The translations under genes were made by a program, and so were the position numbers. The notes beneath the pieces are model-generated. The model was not told the DNA's origin, did not search any database, and saw only the letters and a list, made by a program, of their open reading frames with translations. A DNA stretch of 64,000 nucleotides from Mesonia sediminis (GTDB lineage Bacteria > Bacteroidota > Bacteroidia > Flavobacteriales > Flavobacteriaceae): contig NZ_JBHULZ010000041.1 of NCBI RefSeq assembly GCF_042684705.1, forward strand, positions 744,001 through 808,000, in the 5' to 3' direction. Position 1 is the stretch's first letter; every line of letters starts with the position of its first letter. Shown here piece by piece: positions 9,901 through 16,659 of this stretch.

Positions 9901-11286
9901 TATAATGATAATCAATTGCCCAAATACAGCCGAGTTCATCATTTTGGTTGCACCCTGATAAGTAAGACTGTCGACTACATCTTGCCTTTCTTTTTTGGGA
10001 AGCGCCAGTAATTTTGAACGTTTTTGGGTAATTTTAAAGGCAATAAACTCTACAATAATCACAGCACCATCTATGATAATTCCAAAATCAATTGCGCCTA
10101 AACTCATTAAATTAGCGTCTACACCAAAAATGTACATTAGTGAAAGCGCAAATAGCAAACTCAAAGGAATCACAGAGGCAACCACTAAACCAGAACGCCA
10201 ATTTCCTAACAGTAGTACCACTACAAAAATCACAATTAAACAACCTAAAATCAAGTTTTCGGCAATGGTAAAAGTGGTTTTTCCGATAAGTTCACTTCGC
10301 TCTAAAAATGGATTTATGGAAATGCCTGGCGGTAAAGAGGGTTGAATTGAAGAAACTCGTTCTTTTACGGCTTCAATCACTGCATTAGAGTTGGCGTCTT
10401 TAAGCATCATCACTTGACCAAGTACTTTTTCACCTTCTCCATTTCCGGTAATGGCTCCAAAACGATTAGCGTGACCAAAACCAACTGTAGCTACATCGCT
10501 AACATATACAGGAACATCTCCTTTATTGGTTACCACGATATTTTCTATATCTTCTATAGAATTAACCAGACCTTCGCCTCTAATAAAATGACTTTCATTA
10601 ATTTTCTCAATATAACCACCACCTGCAATGCTATTGTTTTTTTCAAGAGCGGTAAAAACATCAAAAATAGAAACCTTCATCGCACGGAGTCTTTCGGGAT
10701 TTATAGCTACCTCGTAGGTCTTTAAATAGCCGCCCCATGTGTTTACTTCTACCACCCCGTTAATACCAGAAAGCTGCCGTTTTACAATCCAATCCTGGAT
10801 GGTTCGCAAATCAGATAACGAGTATTGATTTTTATATTTGTCATCTACATCGATTACATATTGATAAATTTCACCAAGCCCCGTAGAAATAGGGCCCATA
10901 AAAGGTTTACCAAAGCCCGCTGGGATTTTTTCTTCGGCACTTTTAATCTTTTCGGCAATTAATTGGCGTGGTAAATAAGTGCCTAAATCATTATCAAAAA
11001 CAACAGTTACAACTGATAAGCCAAATTTTGAAACCGAACGTATTTCTTGCACTCCAGGTAAATTTGCCATTTCCAATTCTACTGGATAAGTCAAAAATTT
11101 CTCGACATCTTCGGTCGCTAAATTCCTTGAGGTGGTAATAACTTGTACTTGATTATTGGTTACATCTGGTACCGCACCAATAGGAATATTAGAAAGAGAG
11201 TACAACCCGAAACCTATGATTAAGGCGGTAAATAGTAGCACAATAAGTTTGTGATGAATACTGTACTCTATTATACGTCCTAGCAT
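6946..11286 (-). CDS. CzcA/CusA-type heavy-metal RND pump fused to a TolC-like outer-membrane factor
   Basis: 1446 residues, far longer than a normal pump (about 1040). Residues 1-1035 are an RND transporter with two sets of transmembrane helices and large periplasmic loops. From about 1050 a second hydrophobic, signal-like segment (ATSAMLLLLLPIIGQAQ) leads into a TolC/CusC-like coiled-coil domain of about 380 residues. TM4 reads DFGIIIDGAVIIVE (Asp near 400), the pattern of CzcA-type pumps for divalent cations (Zn, Co, Cd, Ni) rather than the Cu(I)/Ag(I) CusA pattern. The fusion is known in flavobacteria. How the one chain is arranged across both membranes, or cleaved, is not evident from sequence. 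Confidence 0.93.
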   Translation of the reverse strand: MLGRIIEYSIHHKLIVLLFTALIIGFGLYSLSNIPIGAVPDVTNNQVQVITTSRNLATEDVEKFLTYPVELEMANLPGVQEIRSVSKFGLSVVTVVFDNDLGTYLPRQLIAEKIKSAEEKIPAGFGKPFMGPISTGLGEIYQYVIDVDDKYKNQYSLSDLRTIQDWIVKRQLSGINGVVEVNTWGGYLKTYEVAINPERLRAMKVSIFDVFTALEKNNSIAGGGYIEKINESHFIRGEGLVNSIEDIENIVVTNKGDVPVYVSDVATVGFGHANRFGAITGNGEGEKVLGQVMMLKDANSNAVIEAVKERVSSIQPSLPPGISINPFLERSELIGKTTFTIAENLILGCLIVIFVVVLLLGNWRSGLVVASVIPLSLLFALSLMYIFGVDANLMSLGAIDFGIIIDGAVIIVEFIAFKITQKRSKLLALPKKERQDVVDSLTYQGATKMMNSAVFGQLIIIIVFIPIFSLVGVEGKMFRPMAMVFCFALIGAMILCFTYIPVMASLFIKPTNTEKKTISSRMISFLERKYQPSIIWALRKKRLVLGIAISLLIFTAFLFSRMGAEFVPTLDEGDFVIQPVLKTGMSLSKTIEATTQMEKILKKFPEVVQVVSRIGAAEVPTDPMSMEESDIIIKLKPKGEWVSAQSKDELADKFKEALSDEIAGVEFEFTQPIEMRFNELITGVRADLAIKVFGEDLNVLYQKALEIEEAIQNVEGAADISVEKTAGLPQMSVKYDRRKIAKYGLNIEDLNKIITMGFAGIPAGTVFEGERQFDLVIRFDDLHRKDIENLETASVSLPNGTKLPLSEFASINYTKGPAKISRDNTKRRIVVGVNVRNRDLESVVRDIQAIIKKDINIPTGYSISYGGQFENLRTATDRLKIAVPLALILIFILLYFAFNSVKEALMIYSAIPLAAIGGVILLYIRDLPFSISAGVGFIALFGIAVLNGIVLIEEFNELKAKGINNINKRILIGTKNRLRPVLLTAAAAALGFLPMAISTSAGAEVQRPLATVVVGGLITATILTLVVLPILYALFDKKGQNSKKKTKVNLKATSAMLLLLLPIIGQAQQNPLSVKQTLQMAIENNHALQASSKRIDQSEQRVGGALNIDKTQIFYGYDQNNIAENGLPLKVFGLSQSFQFPTIYAAQRKVRQQETTLAAQEYILNERLLTKEVYLAYYKVVYSNNVVKQYTYLDSLYGQFAKAAKKRYDVGATNLLEKLTAETKQKEIAIALKQAREEVKKAHTILNQWVQSDSIITVEENELPRLALKKLNIEDHPGFSFYNSAKSLAESSLSLEKQMLLPDIHFSIFQGTNDGVNSTNYNGFQVGLGIPLWFGANKSKINAAKTQINILTHEFENYKIKLQSRYNALLTDLKKYRETVDYYETTGKNLSKELTKTASKAFKSGEIDFLEYVQLLESAKNIEINYLQNLMKYNNTVLEINYLSFQ

Positions 11287-11314
11287 TTTCTTGGTTATTT
11301 AAATTAAAACTATT

Positions 11315-11372
11315 CAAATATATGAGCAGTATCTAAGCCTAATCTAAATCCTATCTTAAGATTCGCTTAAGA
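11315..11372 (-). promoter_or_regulatory. Promoter and putative response-regulator operator of the metal-efflux operon
   Basis: On the minus strand, TATATTTG (11315-11322) matches the Bacteroidota -7 box TAnnTTTG, 29 bp before the pump start codon. Upstream, 11354-11372 holds TCTTAAG-ATTCG-CTTAAGA, which can be read as a 7-bp inverted repeat or as CTTAAGA direct repeats with 11-bp period, the spacing used by OmpR/PhoB-type regulators. The same repeat lies before the regulator gene (13722-13739) at the same 31-bp distance from its -7-like box. No good -33 TTG is seen, as expected for an activated promoter. Confidence 0.65.
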
Positions 11373-11638
11373 AAATTTTCGGTTTTTAATAAAAAGGTGA
11401 GAATTTGAATATTTTATAAGCTTTGAAATTATTTAATTGTTTATTCCAAAGCTTCACTACAAGCAATCTTTCGCTATGAAGTTTAAAAAAGATTCAACTT
11501 CATTTAAATTTACAACCGACTTTTAACATCTAGCGGTCCTTTTGTAAAGGTCAAAATTTAATGTATCAAAAAGAGATCTTTTTCTATTGGGAAATATTGC
11601 TAATACATAACCTAAATATGGCGGTTTTTAAAGCTTCA

Positions 11639-13012
11639 TTAAAATTCTACAGTAAAAATGGTACCCTTGCGGAATTCGCTTTCTACACTAATTTTAGTAT
11701 TAATAGCATCAGCAGCTTTTTTGGCTATTGAAAGTCCCAAGCCATTCCCTGTAACATCTTTGTGTTGAAGCGGATCAGACCTAAAGAAATTATTAAATAA
11801 GCGGTGGAGGTCCCCTTCTTTAATACCTATTCCTTCATCTCGGATTTTACAGATAACTTTAGATTCGGATTTCGTTAGAGCAATATGAATTGTGGTTTCA
11901 TCTTTAGCATATTTCAAAGCATTTTCAATTATGTTTTCCAAAATTAGGTTACCGAAATATTGAGGGATTAAAACTTTATCTCCAATATCATTTTTAATTT
12001 TTATGGTTAACTTTTTTTCTGTGGCTACATTATTGTGCCTAAAAAGAATTTCTTCGATGATGGAGGTTAAAGGAATCAATGGTTTTTCAGCAGATTTTGA
12101 TCCTGTATCTAATCTTGCTAATAGTAAGAGTTGTTCTATTATGGATGTAATTCTATTTATTTCTGTTAAGCAAAGTTTAATTTTTTCTTCATATTCAGAG
12201 CGTTCCCTCGGTTTACGCACCAAAACTTCCAATGTGCCTTTTAATGTTGCTAAAGGGGTACGCAGCTCGTGAGAAGCATCTGAAGTAAATTGGCGTTCTC
12301 TTTCCAATGCATTTTCGATTCGGTTTAATAAGTCGTTGATACTGGAAGTTAAATCAAACATTTCATCTTTATTTTGAGGCAACTCAACGCGTTCGTTTAG
12401 GCTATTTCTTGTAATTCTATTGGTGGTTTGTATTACATTTTTTACTGGAATGATACTTCTTCCTGCAATAAATTTAGAAATAAAATATAGGCTTGCCAGA
12501 AGTAATAAATAGACTATTAGTAAAATATTTCTAAGATTGTAAAGTACCATTTGAGAGGCTTCCAATGACATAGCCGCTACTATAAAACCTTTCAATTTAC
12601 CCTTATCTTCAATGGGTAGTTGTACTTGCCTTATAGGTCTTTGATTTAAATGGCCATTATAATGCCCATTATAATTTGAATTCGCATTAAGTTTTAAATG
12701 GTTTTCTTTTAGATTGGGTGATTTATCCATAAAAACTCCATTTTTATCCCAAAATTGGATAAAAACAGGATTAACTTGTACTTCTCTATGCTCTCTTTCT
12801 TCCCATTCTCTTTTATTTTTGATCTTAATGCTGTCGCCTATAACTTTTATTTCTCTTGTGTGCTTTTTGGCTTCATAAGACAAGTCTCTATCTAAATTTT
12901 GATATACAACACCTCGTACGACAAAATATACCGTTAAAAAAGCAACTGCCATTATGATTGCCGTTGCAGCCATATAATACAGCCCTATTCTGTTTCTAAA
13001 ACTTAAATTCAT
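11639..13012 (-). CDS. Two-component sensor histidine kinase (metal-efflux regulator partner)
   Basis: 457 residues. TM1 is at about 13-35, a periplasmic domain at about 40-158, TM2 at about 162-182, then HAMP (ending around 235), the HisKA box DASHELRTPL with phospho-acceptor His248, and a HATPase domain with N box (ENIIENALKYA), DEGIGIKEGDL and GNGLGLSIAK. The periplasmic loop contains three close YNGH/NGH repeats (about 113-122), possible metal ligands. The start overlaps the regulator stop by 4 bp. Its position between regulator and pump suggests it senses the exported metal, as CusS/CzcS do (inference). Confidence 0.93.
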   Translation of the reverse strand: MNLSFRNRIGLYYMAATAIIMAVAFLTVYFVVRGVVYQNLDRDLSYEAKKHTREIKVIGDSIKIKNKREWEEREHREVQVNPVFIQFWDKNGVFMDKSPNLKENHLKLNANSNYNGHYNGHLNQRPIRQVQLPIEDKGKLKGFIVAAMSLEASQMVLYNLRNILLIVYLLLLASLYFISKFIAGRSIIPVKNVIQTTNRITRNSLNERVELPQNKDEMFDLTSSINDLLNRIENALERERQFTSDASHELRTPLATLKGTLEVLVRKPRERSEYEEKIKLCLTEINRITSIIEQLLLLARLDTGSKSAEKPLIPLTSIIEEILFRHNNVATEKKLTIKIKNDIGDKVLIPQYFGNLILENIIENALKYAKDETTIHIALTKSESKVICKIRDEGIGIKEGDLHRLFNNFFRSDPLQHKDVTGNGLGLSIAKKAADAINTKISVESEFRKGTIFTVEF

Positions 13013-13677
13013 ATTTCTTTTGCAATGTAGCCAACGCCTCTAATGGTTTGAATATAATTTTCTTCTTTTCCAAGTTTCAGTTTTTTTCGTAGCGCATTGA
13101 TGAATACGTCGATGACCCCAGTATTATAATCAAAATGAATATCCCAAACACTTTCAATGATTCTTGATCGCCGACAAACCAAACCTTTGTTTCGTATGAG
13201 ATATTCCAATAAGGCAAATTCTTTTTGGGTTAATGCTATCTCTTCATCATTTTTAAAAACTTGATGAGTTGCGGTATTAAGTGTGATATTACCAAGTTTA
13301 AATATTGAATGTTCCCCAGTTTTTGGACGTAATTGCACCTTAATGCGTTCGAGGAGTTCTTCAAAATGAAAAGGCTTTTTAATGTAATCATTGGCGCCAA
13401 CTTGAAGGCCAAATACGGTTTCGTCTAATGTATCTTTTGCTGTTAGAAAAATAACCGGAGTTTCGCGAAATTCTTTACGGAATTGACGGCAGATTTCAAT
13501 GCCGCTAATTCCTGGAACCATCCAATCTAGCAAAAGCAAATCATATTCTCCTGAAAGTGCCATCTCAAGCCCCTTTTTACCTTCTTCGGCTACGTCTACA
13601 GCGTAAGATTCCTCTTCTAAGCCTTGTTTTAGGAAATTAAATATTCCTGGCTCATCTTCTACTATTAAAATTCTCAT
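13009..13677 (-). CDS. OmpR-family response regulator (CusR/CzcR-like)
   Basis: 222 residues. Receiver domain with acidic pocket VEDE, phospho-acceptor Asp51 (LLLLDWMVPG), conserved Thr/Lys (TAKD, KKPF), then a winged-helix trans_reg_C domain ending NYIQTIRGVGYIA. It is translationally coupled to the kinase gene. It probably activates the RND operon 1.7 kb downstream and its own promoter, because both carry the same CTTAAGA-type direct repeat. The metal is unknown. Confidence 0.94.
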   Translation of the reverse strand: MRILIVEDEPGIFNFLKQGLEEESYAVDVAEEGKKGLEMALSGEYDLLLLDWMVPGISGIEICRQFRKEFRETPVIFLTAKDTLDETVFGLQVGANDYIKKPFHFEELLERIKVQLRPKTGEHSIFKLGNITLNTATHQVFKNDEEIALTQKEFALLEYLIRNKGLVCRRSRIIESVWDIHFDYNTGVIDVFINALRKKLKLGKEENYIQTIRGVGYIAKEI

Positions 13678-13681
13678 GATA

Positions 13682-13739
13682 CAAAAGTTACAATTTTCAT
13701 TTAAGTTTAGGTTGGGTTTTTCTTAAGATTGACTTAATA
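13682..13739 (-). promoter_or_regulatory. Promoter and operator of the response-regulator gene
   Basis: The minus strand has a TAACTTTTG box (13682-13690, one base longer than TAnnTTTG) just upstream of the start codon. Thirty-one bp further up lies the direct repeat CTTAAGA-TTGA-CTTAATA in plus-strand reading (13722-13739), matching the repeat in front of the efflux operon. This suggests autoregulation. Confidence 0.6.
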
Positions 13740-13829
13740 TTTAATTTAAAATCTAATTTCTTTTTACTAATGTCAATACCAAAATAAATACTTTTCATAA
13801 CTTTGTAATACTTTTATTGAAAAGAGGGA

Positions 13830-13971
13830 TTTCATCAATAACTCAACTCCTTAATAATGGGCTTAAAATCCCGAATTTCTATTAGAGATTGTTGATGAAA
13901 GTCTGAACTTAAGTCTGAATCGAACTATGAATTTTTTAAATTCTGAGTACGGATAGTGTACTTAAGTTCAG
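13830..13971. other. Intergenic stretch with two long-range perfect inverted repeats
   Basis: TTTCATCAA (13830-13838) pairs with TTGATGAAA (13892-13900), and directly after it CTGAACTTAAGT (13903-13914) pairs perfectly with ACTTAAGTTCAG (13960-13971). No open frame of note overlaps. Two adjacent stem-loops of about 70 nt suggest a small RNA, a leader or a binding region, but no RNA family is recognised. Confidence 0.4.
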
Positions 13972-14046
13972 CTCTCTTTTTCTAATTAAACATCCATAAA
14001 TTTAATTATTTATCTTTATATTTTCTTTTATGCAAGTCTAAAGGAG

Positions 14047-14336
14047 TTTCGGATTTTTGGGCGATAGAACCAAAATGCGAAGTATCGAGACAAAGTCGAA
14101 AAGTAGTGAATACTTTTTTAGTTTCCATTAAACCACTTCTCGATACAACCCAGCAAGTCCAACTACGGCATTAAAAATGATTGTTGGCTAAGCTGGCCCA
14201 CTCGAAGTGATCCCGAATACTCGGGACTCCCTAAAGGTCGCAGTATGTTCGTAGTAGTTTAACATCTGCCTTGTCATGTCGAGTTTCGCATATTTGGTGG
14301 TAAACCAAAAATGCGAAGTATCGAGACACAGTCGAA
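14047..14336 (+). repeat. Two module B copies, one lacking its left end and one right-truncated
   Basis: 14047-14217 carries arm 1 (ATTTTTGGGCGATAGAACCAAAAT), arm 2 (GTATCGAGA/TCTCGATAC) and arm 3, and ends CACTCGAAGTGA followed by the small hairpin CCCGAATACTCGGG. A second copy starting at about 14270 has arm 1 in the form TTTGGTGGTAAACCAAAAATGCG and stops where the 333-bp long repeat begins. Confidence 0.75.
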
Positions 14337-14669
14337 AAGTAGCGAATTAATTTTCAATTAAGAACCCGAATAGTTTCAGAAATAGCGAGTGACAAGCGGA
14401 AGTGCGTTTCGCGATAGCGAAAAAGAGCATGCAGCGATTATGCTTTAAGCTGAACACCTTCAGCTTAAAGCAATTCCCTCAACTATTCTTGATTTTTTGG
14501 TTCGTTTTTGACTAAGCAAAAATGAATAGAATAATTTGTAGAATATTGATTGAAGTTGGATTTTGATGGGGAACAAGGTGATAATTTTTTAGTTGATTTA
14601 GGGATTGAAAATGTAAACAATTGATTGCAATAGGGTAAGAAGATCGCGATGCAATCGCGCAACAGCGTG
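14337..14669. repeat. 333-bp long repeat, copy 2
   Basis: Nearly identical to 1868-2201, including the 13-bp perfect hairpin GCTTTAAGCTGAA-CACC-TTCAGCTTAAAGC and the terminal CGCGAT/ATCGCG hairpin. It ends 6 bp from the stop codon of the ParE-like toxin gene. No transposase is encoded in it. Confidence 0.8.
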
Positions 14670-14674
14670 GCTTT

Positions 14675-14992
14675 TTATTCAGTTTCATTTATTTTATCGG
14701 GATCTTGTCTCGTGTCAAAAACATTCGCGATTTCGATACGTTTAAAGTCATAATTTATCCAATAAACTATTTTGTAATTCTTAAACACTAAATACCGAAA
14801 TTCACGTTCTATATGTTTCAAGCTCGTTTCAACTTGTCCAATTTCTGGTTGCTTTTCAATACCAATAGTCGAGTCAAGGATTCCATTAACTAAATTTTCA
14901 GCTACTCTTTTACTGGCTTTAATTGAATAATAGCTATAAATATCCTCTAGTTTGTTTTCCGCAACCTCTAACCAGTAAACTGCTAACTCCAT
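14675..14992 (-). CDS. RelE/ParE family toxin
   Basis: 105 residues of the RelE/ParE fold: an N-terminal helical part (YWLEVAENKLEDIYSYYS), a central R-rich strand region (EREFRYLVFKNYKIVYWI) and a C-terminal strand with IANVFDTRQDP, the usual ParE ending. It overlaps the upstream antitoxin-like gene by 10 bp, the typical antitoxin-first order. Members inhibit gyrase (ParE) or cleave mRNA (RelE); which applies here cannot be told. It sits in a repeat field, consistent with an accessory module. Confidence 0.85.
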   Translation of the reverse strand: MELAVYWLEVAENKLEDIYSYYSIKASKRVAENLVNGILDSTIGIEKQPEIGQVETSLKHIEREFRYLVFKNYKIVYWINYDFKRIEIANVFDTRQDPDKINETE

Positions 14993-15225
14993 TTTTGGAT
15001 TTTAGCCTTTAAATCCGTTGCTTTTATCATTCGTCCATTTTTTGAGTCTTCCATTGCTTGGTCAATTTCTGCGTTATATTGCTCCATTGTCATCGGCTTG
15101 AAGTTCCTTTCAGTCAATTCAGCTTTCTTTTTACGTAAGAATTTTTCAAGTCCGCTAACGATTTCCTCATTTTGAAGTCTTAAAAACTCTTGAACAAATG
15201 ATATTTTTCTTGCTTCTAAATCCAT
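14983..15225 (-). CDS. Antitoxin partner of the RelE/ParE toxin
   Basis: Eighty residues, helical and charged, with a central FLRKKKAEL patch and a C-terminal MTMEQYNAEIDQAMEDSKNG segment that probably wraps the toxin. Organisation is similar to the second antitoxin in this window (25706-25948): same length and a comparable (T)xEQ..ID.(S)..G layout. Assignment rests mainly on its position and 10-bp overlap with the toxin gene. The start is preceded by AAAGGAA and a TATCTTTG -7 box. Confidence 0.8.
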   Translation of the reverse strand: MDLEARKISFVQEFLRLQNEEIVSGLEKFLRKKKAELTERNFKPMTMEQYNAEIDQAMEDSKNGRMIKATDLKAKIQKWS

Positions 15226-15242
15226 TTCCTTTGTCTTTTTAT

Positions 15243-15250
15243 CAAAGATA
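15243..15250 (-). promoter_or_regulatory. -7 promoter box of the toxin-antitoxin operon
   Basis: The minus strand reads TATCTTTG, an exact TAnnTTTG match, 17 bp before the antitoxin ATG. No -33 TTG at the ideal distance was found. Confidence 0.45.
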
Positions 15251-15338
15251 CAAAATTATCAATTTTGGTTGATTTTTATGATTTTCGATTTTTTTCAGTT
15301 TGTTGCCAACTACTATTTAAAATAAATTACTACTTAAT

Positions 15339-15490
15339 TTATTCCTCTACTTTTTTCCATTGCCGAAAAAAGTAGCAAACCCCGAAATATCGGGACTACG
15401 AAAGTCTAGGCTTACGAAACTAGCGCTAAATTGTATGTTTGTAAGCTAAATTTTAGGAACTCACCCGATTTCCAATCGGTCTCAAACAAG
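15339..15490 (+). repeat. Module C copy (diverged, right-truncated)
   Basis: It begins CTACTTTTTTCCATTGCCGAAAAAAGTAG-like (11-bp stem). It carries an inserted small hairpin CCCCGAAATATCGGGAC and the ACCCGATTTCCAATCGGT hairpin, and then diverges before the closing CCTAAAATTT arm. Confidence 0.7.
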
Positions 15491-15562
15491 CTTTAGGTAG
15501 TAATGTTTTTAGGTTTTCATAACCTACTTTCTTACAAAACATAGGTATTGCTATATCCTAAC

Positions 15563-15908
15563 TTTCATTTTCTTTACGGTGTATTCCTCTCGCTGTGCTC
15601 GTCGGATACAGGAGAAAACGAAACCCCGAAGATTCGGGGCAGGTTACCGAAGTGTCGGTAAAAAGTACACTTTTTCTGAGGTATTTTTCAGGCAAGCTGA
15701 AAACCACTTGTATTTTGCTAAATTGGCTCCAAGGCTTTCCCGAATGCTCGGGACTCCCAAAAGGTCGCGCTAAGTAGATAGCGGTATATTATTCACTTTT
15801 AAGTCTATTATCCTCCCTAATTTATGCACAAAACACAAGTTATACTGAAGAAAAAGATTACAAAGCCCTGCTTTGAAACGCTTTTTGACGTGGGCTGCTG
15901 GGTATTAA
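15563..15908 (+). repeat. Module A copy, complete
   Basis: It runs from TTTCATTTTCTTTACGG to GGGCTGCTGGGTATTA. Other copies are at about 685-1008, 25003-25316 and 26757-27070, with shorter ones at 1176-1362 and 24428-24650. Internal hairpins include TTTTCAG..CTGAAAA, CCCGAATGCTCGGG and AAAGCG..CGCTTT. This copy alone has an extra insert of two small hairpins (CCCCGAAGATTCGGGGC and TTACCGAAGTGTCGGTAA) after ACGAAA. Short frames through it recur with every copy and are not taken as genes. Confidence 0.8.
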
Positions 15909-15922
15909 TAACTCTAAAACCT

Positions 15923-16103
15923 ACCTTGTCACACCGAGTGCGTTTTTATGGTGAGAACCATAAGAACGTGTATCGAGGTGCAGTCGAAAAGTAGCGAATA
16001 CTTTTTTAGTTCTAATTGAATCACTTCTCGATACAGCCCAGCAAGTCCAACTACGGCATTAAAAATGCCTGTTGGCTAGGCTGGCCCACTCGAAGTGACA
16101 GGG
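15923..16103 (+). repeat. Type copy of the four-arm junction element (module B)
   Basis: All pairings can be placed. Closing stem: CCTTGTCA (15924-15931) with TGACAGGG (16096-16103), and CGAGTG (15935-15940) with CACTCG (16087-16092). Arm 1: 15941-15952 with 15957-15968, 12 bp with one G-U, loop GAGA. Arm 2: TGTATCGAG (15969-15977) with CTCGATACA (16027-16035); inside it AAAAGTA pairs with TACTTTT. Arm 3: CCAGC/GCTGG, CCAAC/GTTGG and GGCAT/ATGCC (16038-16084). Together these make a cloverleaf-like four-way junction of about 180 nt. It does not match tRNA or any RNA family I know. Confidence 0.8.
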
Positions 16104-16111
16104 CGTTTAAA

Positions 16112-16440
16112 ACCTACCTTGTCATGTCGAGTGCGTTTTTATGGTGAGAACCATAAGAACGTGTATCGAGACACGGTCGAAAAGTAGCGAATATCTTTAT
16201 AGTTACCATTATTATACGCTACTAATCGAAAGCCACAGATATCTAATTATTATTCCTCTACTTTTTTCCATCGCCGAAAAAAGTAGCAAAAAAGTCTAGG
16301 CTTACGAAACTAGCGCTAAATTGTATGTTTGCAAGCTAAATTTTAGGAACTCACCCGATTTCCAATCGGGCTCAAACAGCCTAAAATTTTTAACGCTTAC
16401 TGCACTGCCAATTTTACGCCCTATTTTCGATAGGCCGTTT
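16112..16440 (+). repeat. Left half of module B joined through a linker to a complete module C
   Basis: Module B stops after arm 1 and AAAAGTAGCGAATATC. A linker (TACGCTACTAATCGAAAGCC) leads to module C at 16248-16440. Module C contains CTACTTTTTTC/GAAAAAAGTAG (16258-16286, perfect 11 bp) and a nested pair AAATTTTAGG (16338-16347) with CCTAAAATTT (16380-16389) enclosing CCCGATT-TCC-AATCGGG. The same B-half/linker/C order occurs at about 26237-26582 and, reversed, at 34575-34250. Confidence 0.75.
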
Positions 16441-16483
16441 TAAAATGTTATTTCTATTTATGACTCTTGCGTAAAATAACCTA

Positions 16484-16659
16484 CCTTGTCATGTCGAGTG
16501 CGATTTTATGGCGTGAGCCATAAAAACGTGTATCGAGACACAGTCGAAAAGTAGCGAATATTTTTTTAGTTCTAATTGAATCACTTCTCGATACAACCCA
16601 GCGAGTCCAACTACGGCATTAAAAATGCCTGTTGGCTAGGCTGGCCCACTCGAAGTGAT
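16484..16659 (+). repeat. Complete copy of the four-arm element (module B)
   Basis: It has the ATTTTATGGC-GTGA-GCCATAAAA version of arm 1, arm 2 GTATCGAGA/TCTCGATAC and arm 3 with GGCATTAAAAATGCC. It ends CACTCGAAGTGA and is followed by the small hairpin CCCGAATTCTCGGGAC. Confidence 0.75.

Noticed and set aside
7863..10725. Plus-strand open frames inside the RND pump gene
   Set aside because: They are antisense to the strongly supported pump/OMF coding sequence.
15923..16103. tRNA or tmRNA
   Set aside because: The cloverleaf-like fold has no T-loop, anticodon or CCA features, and arm sequences vary freely between copies.
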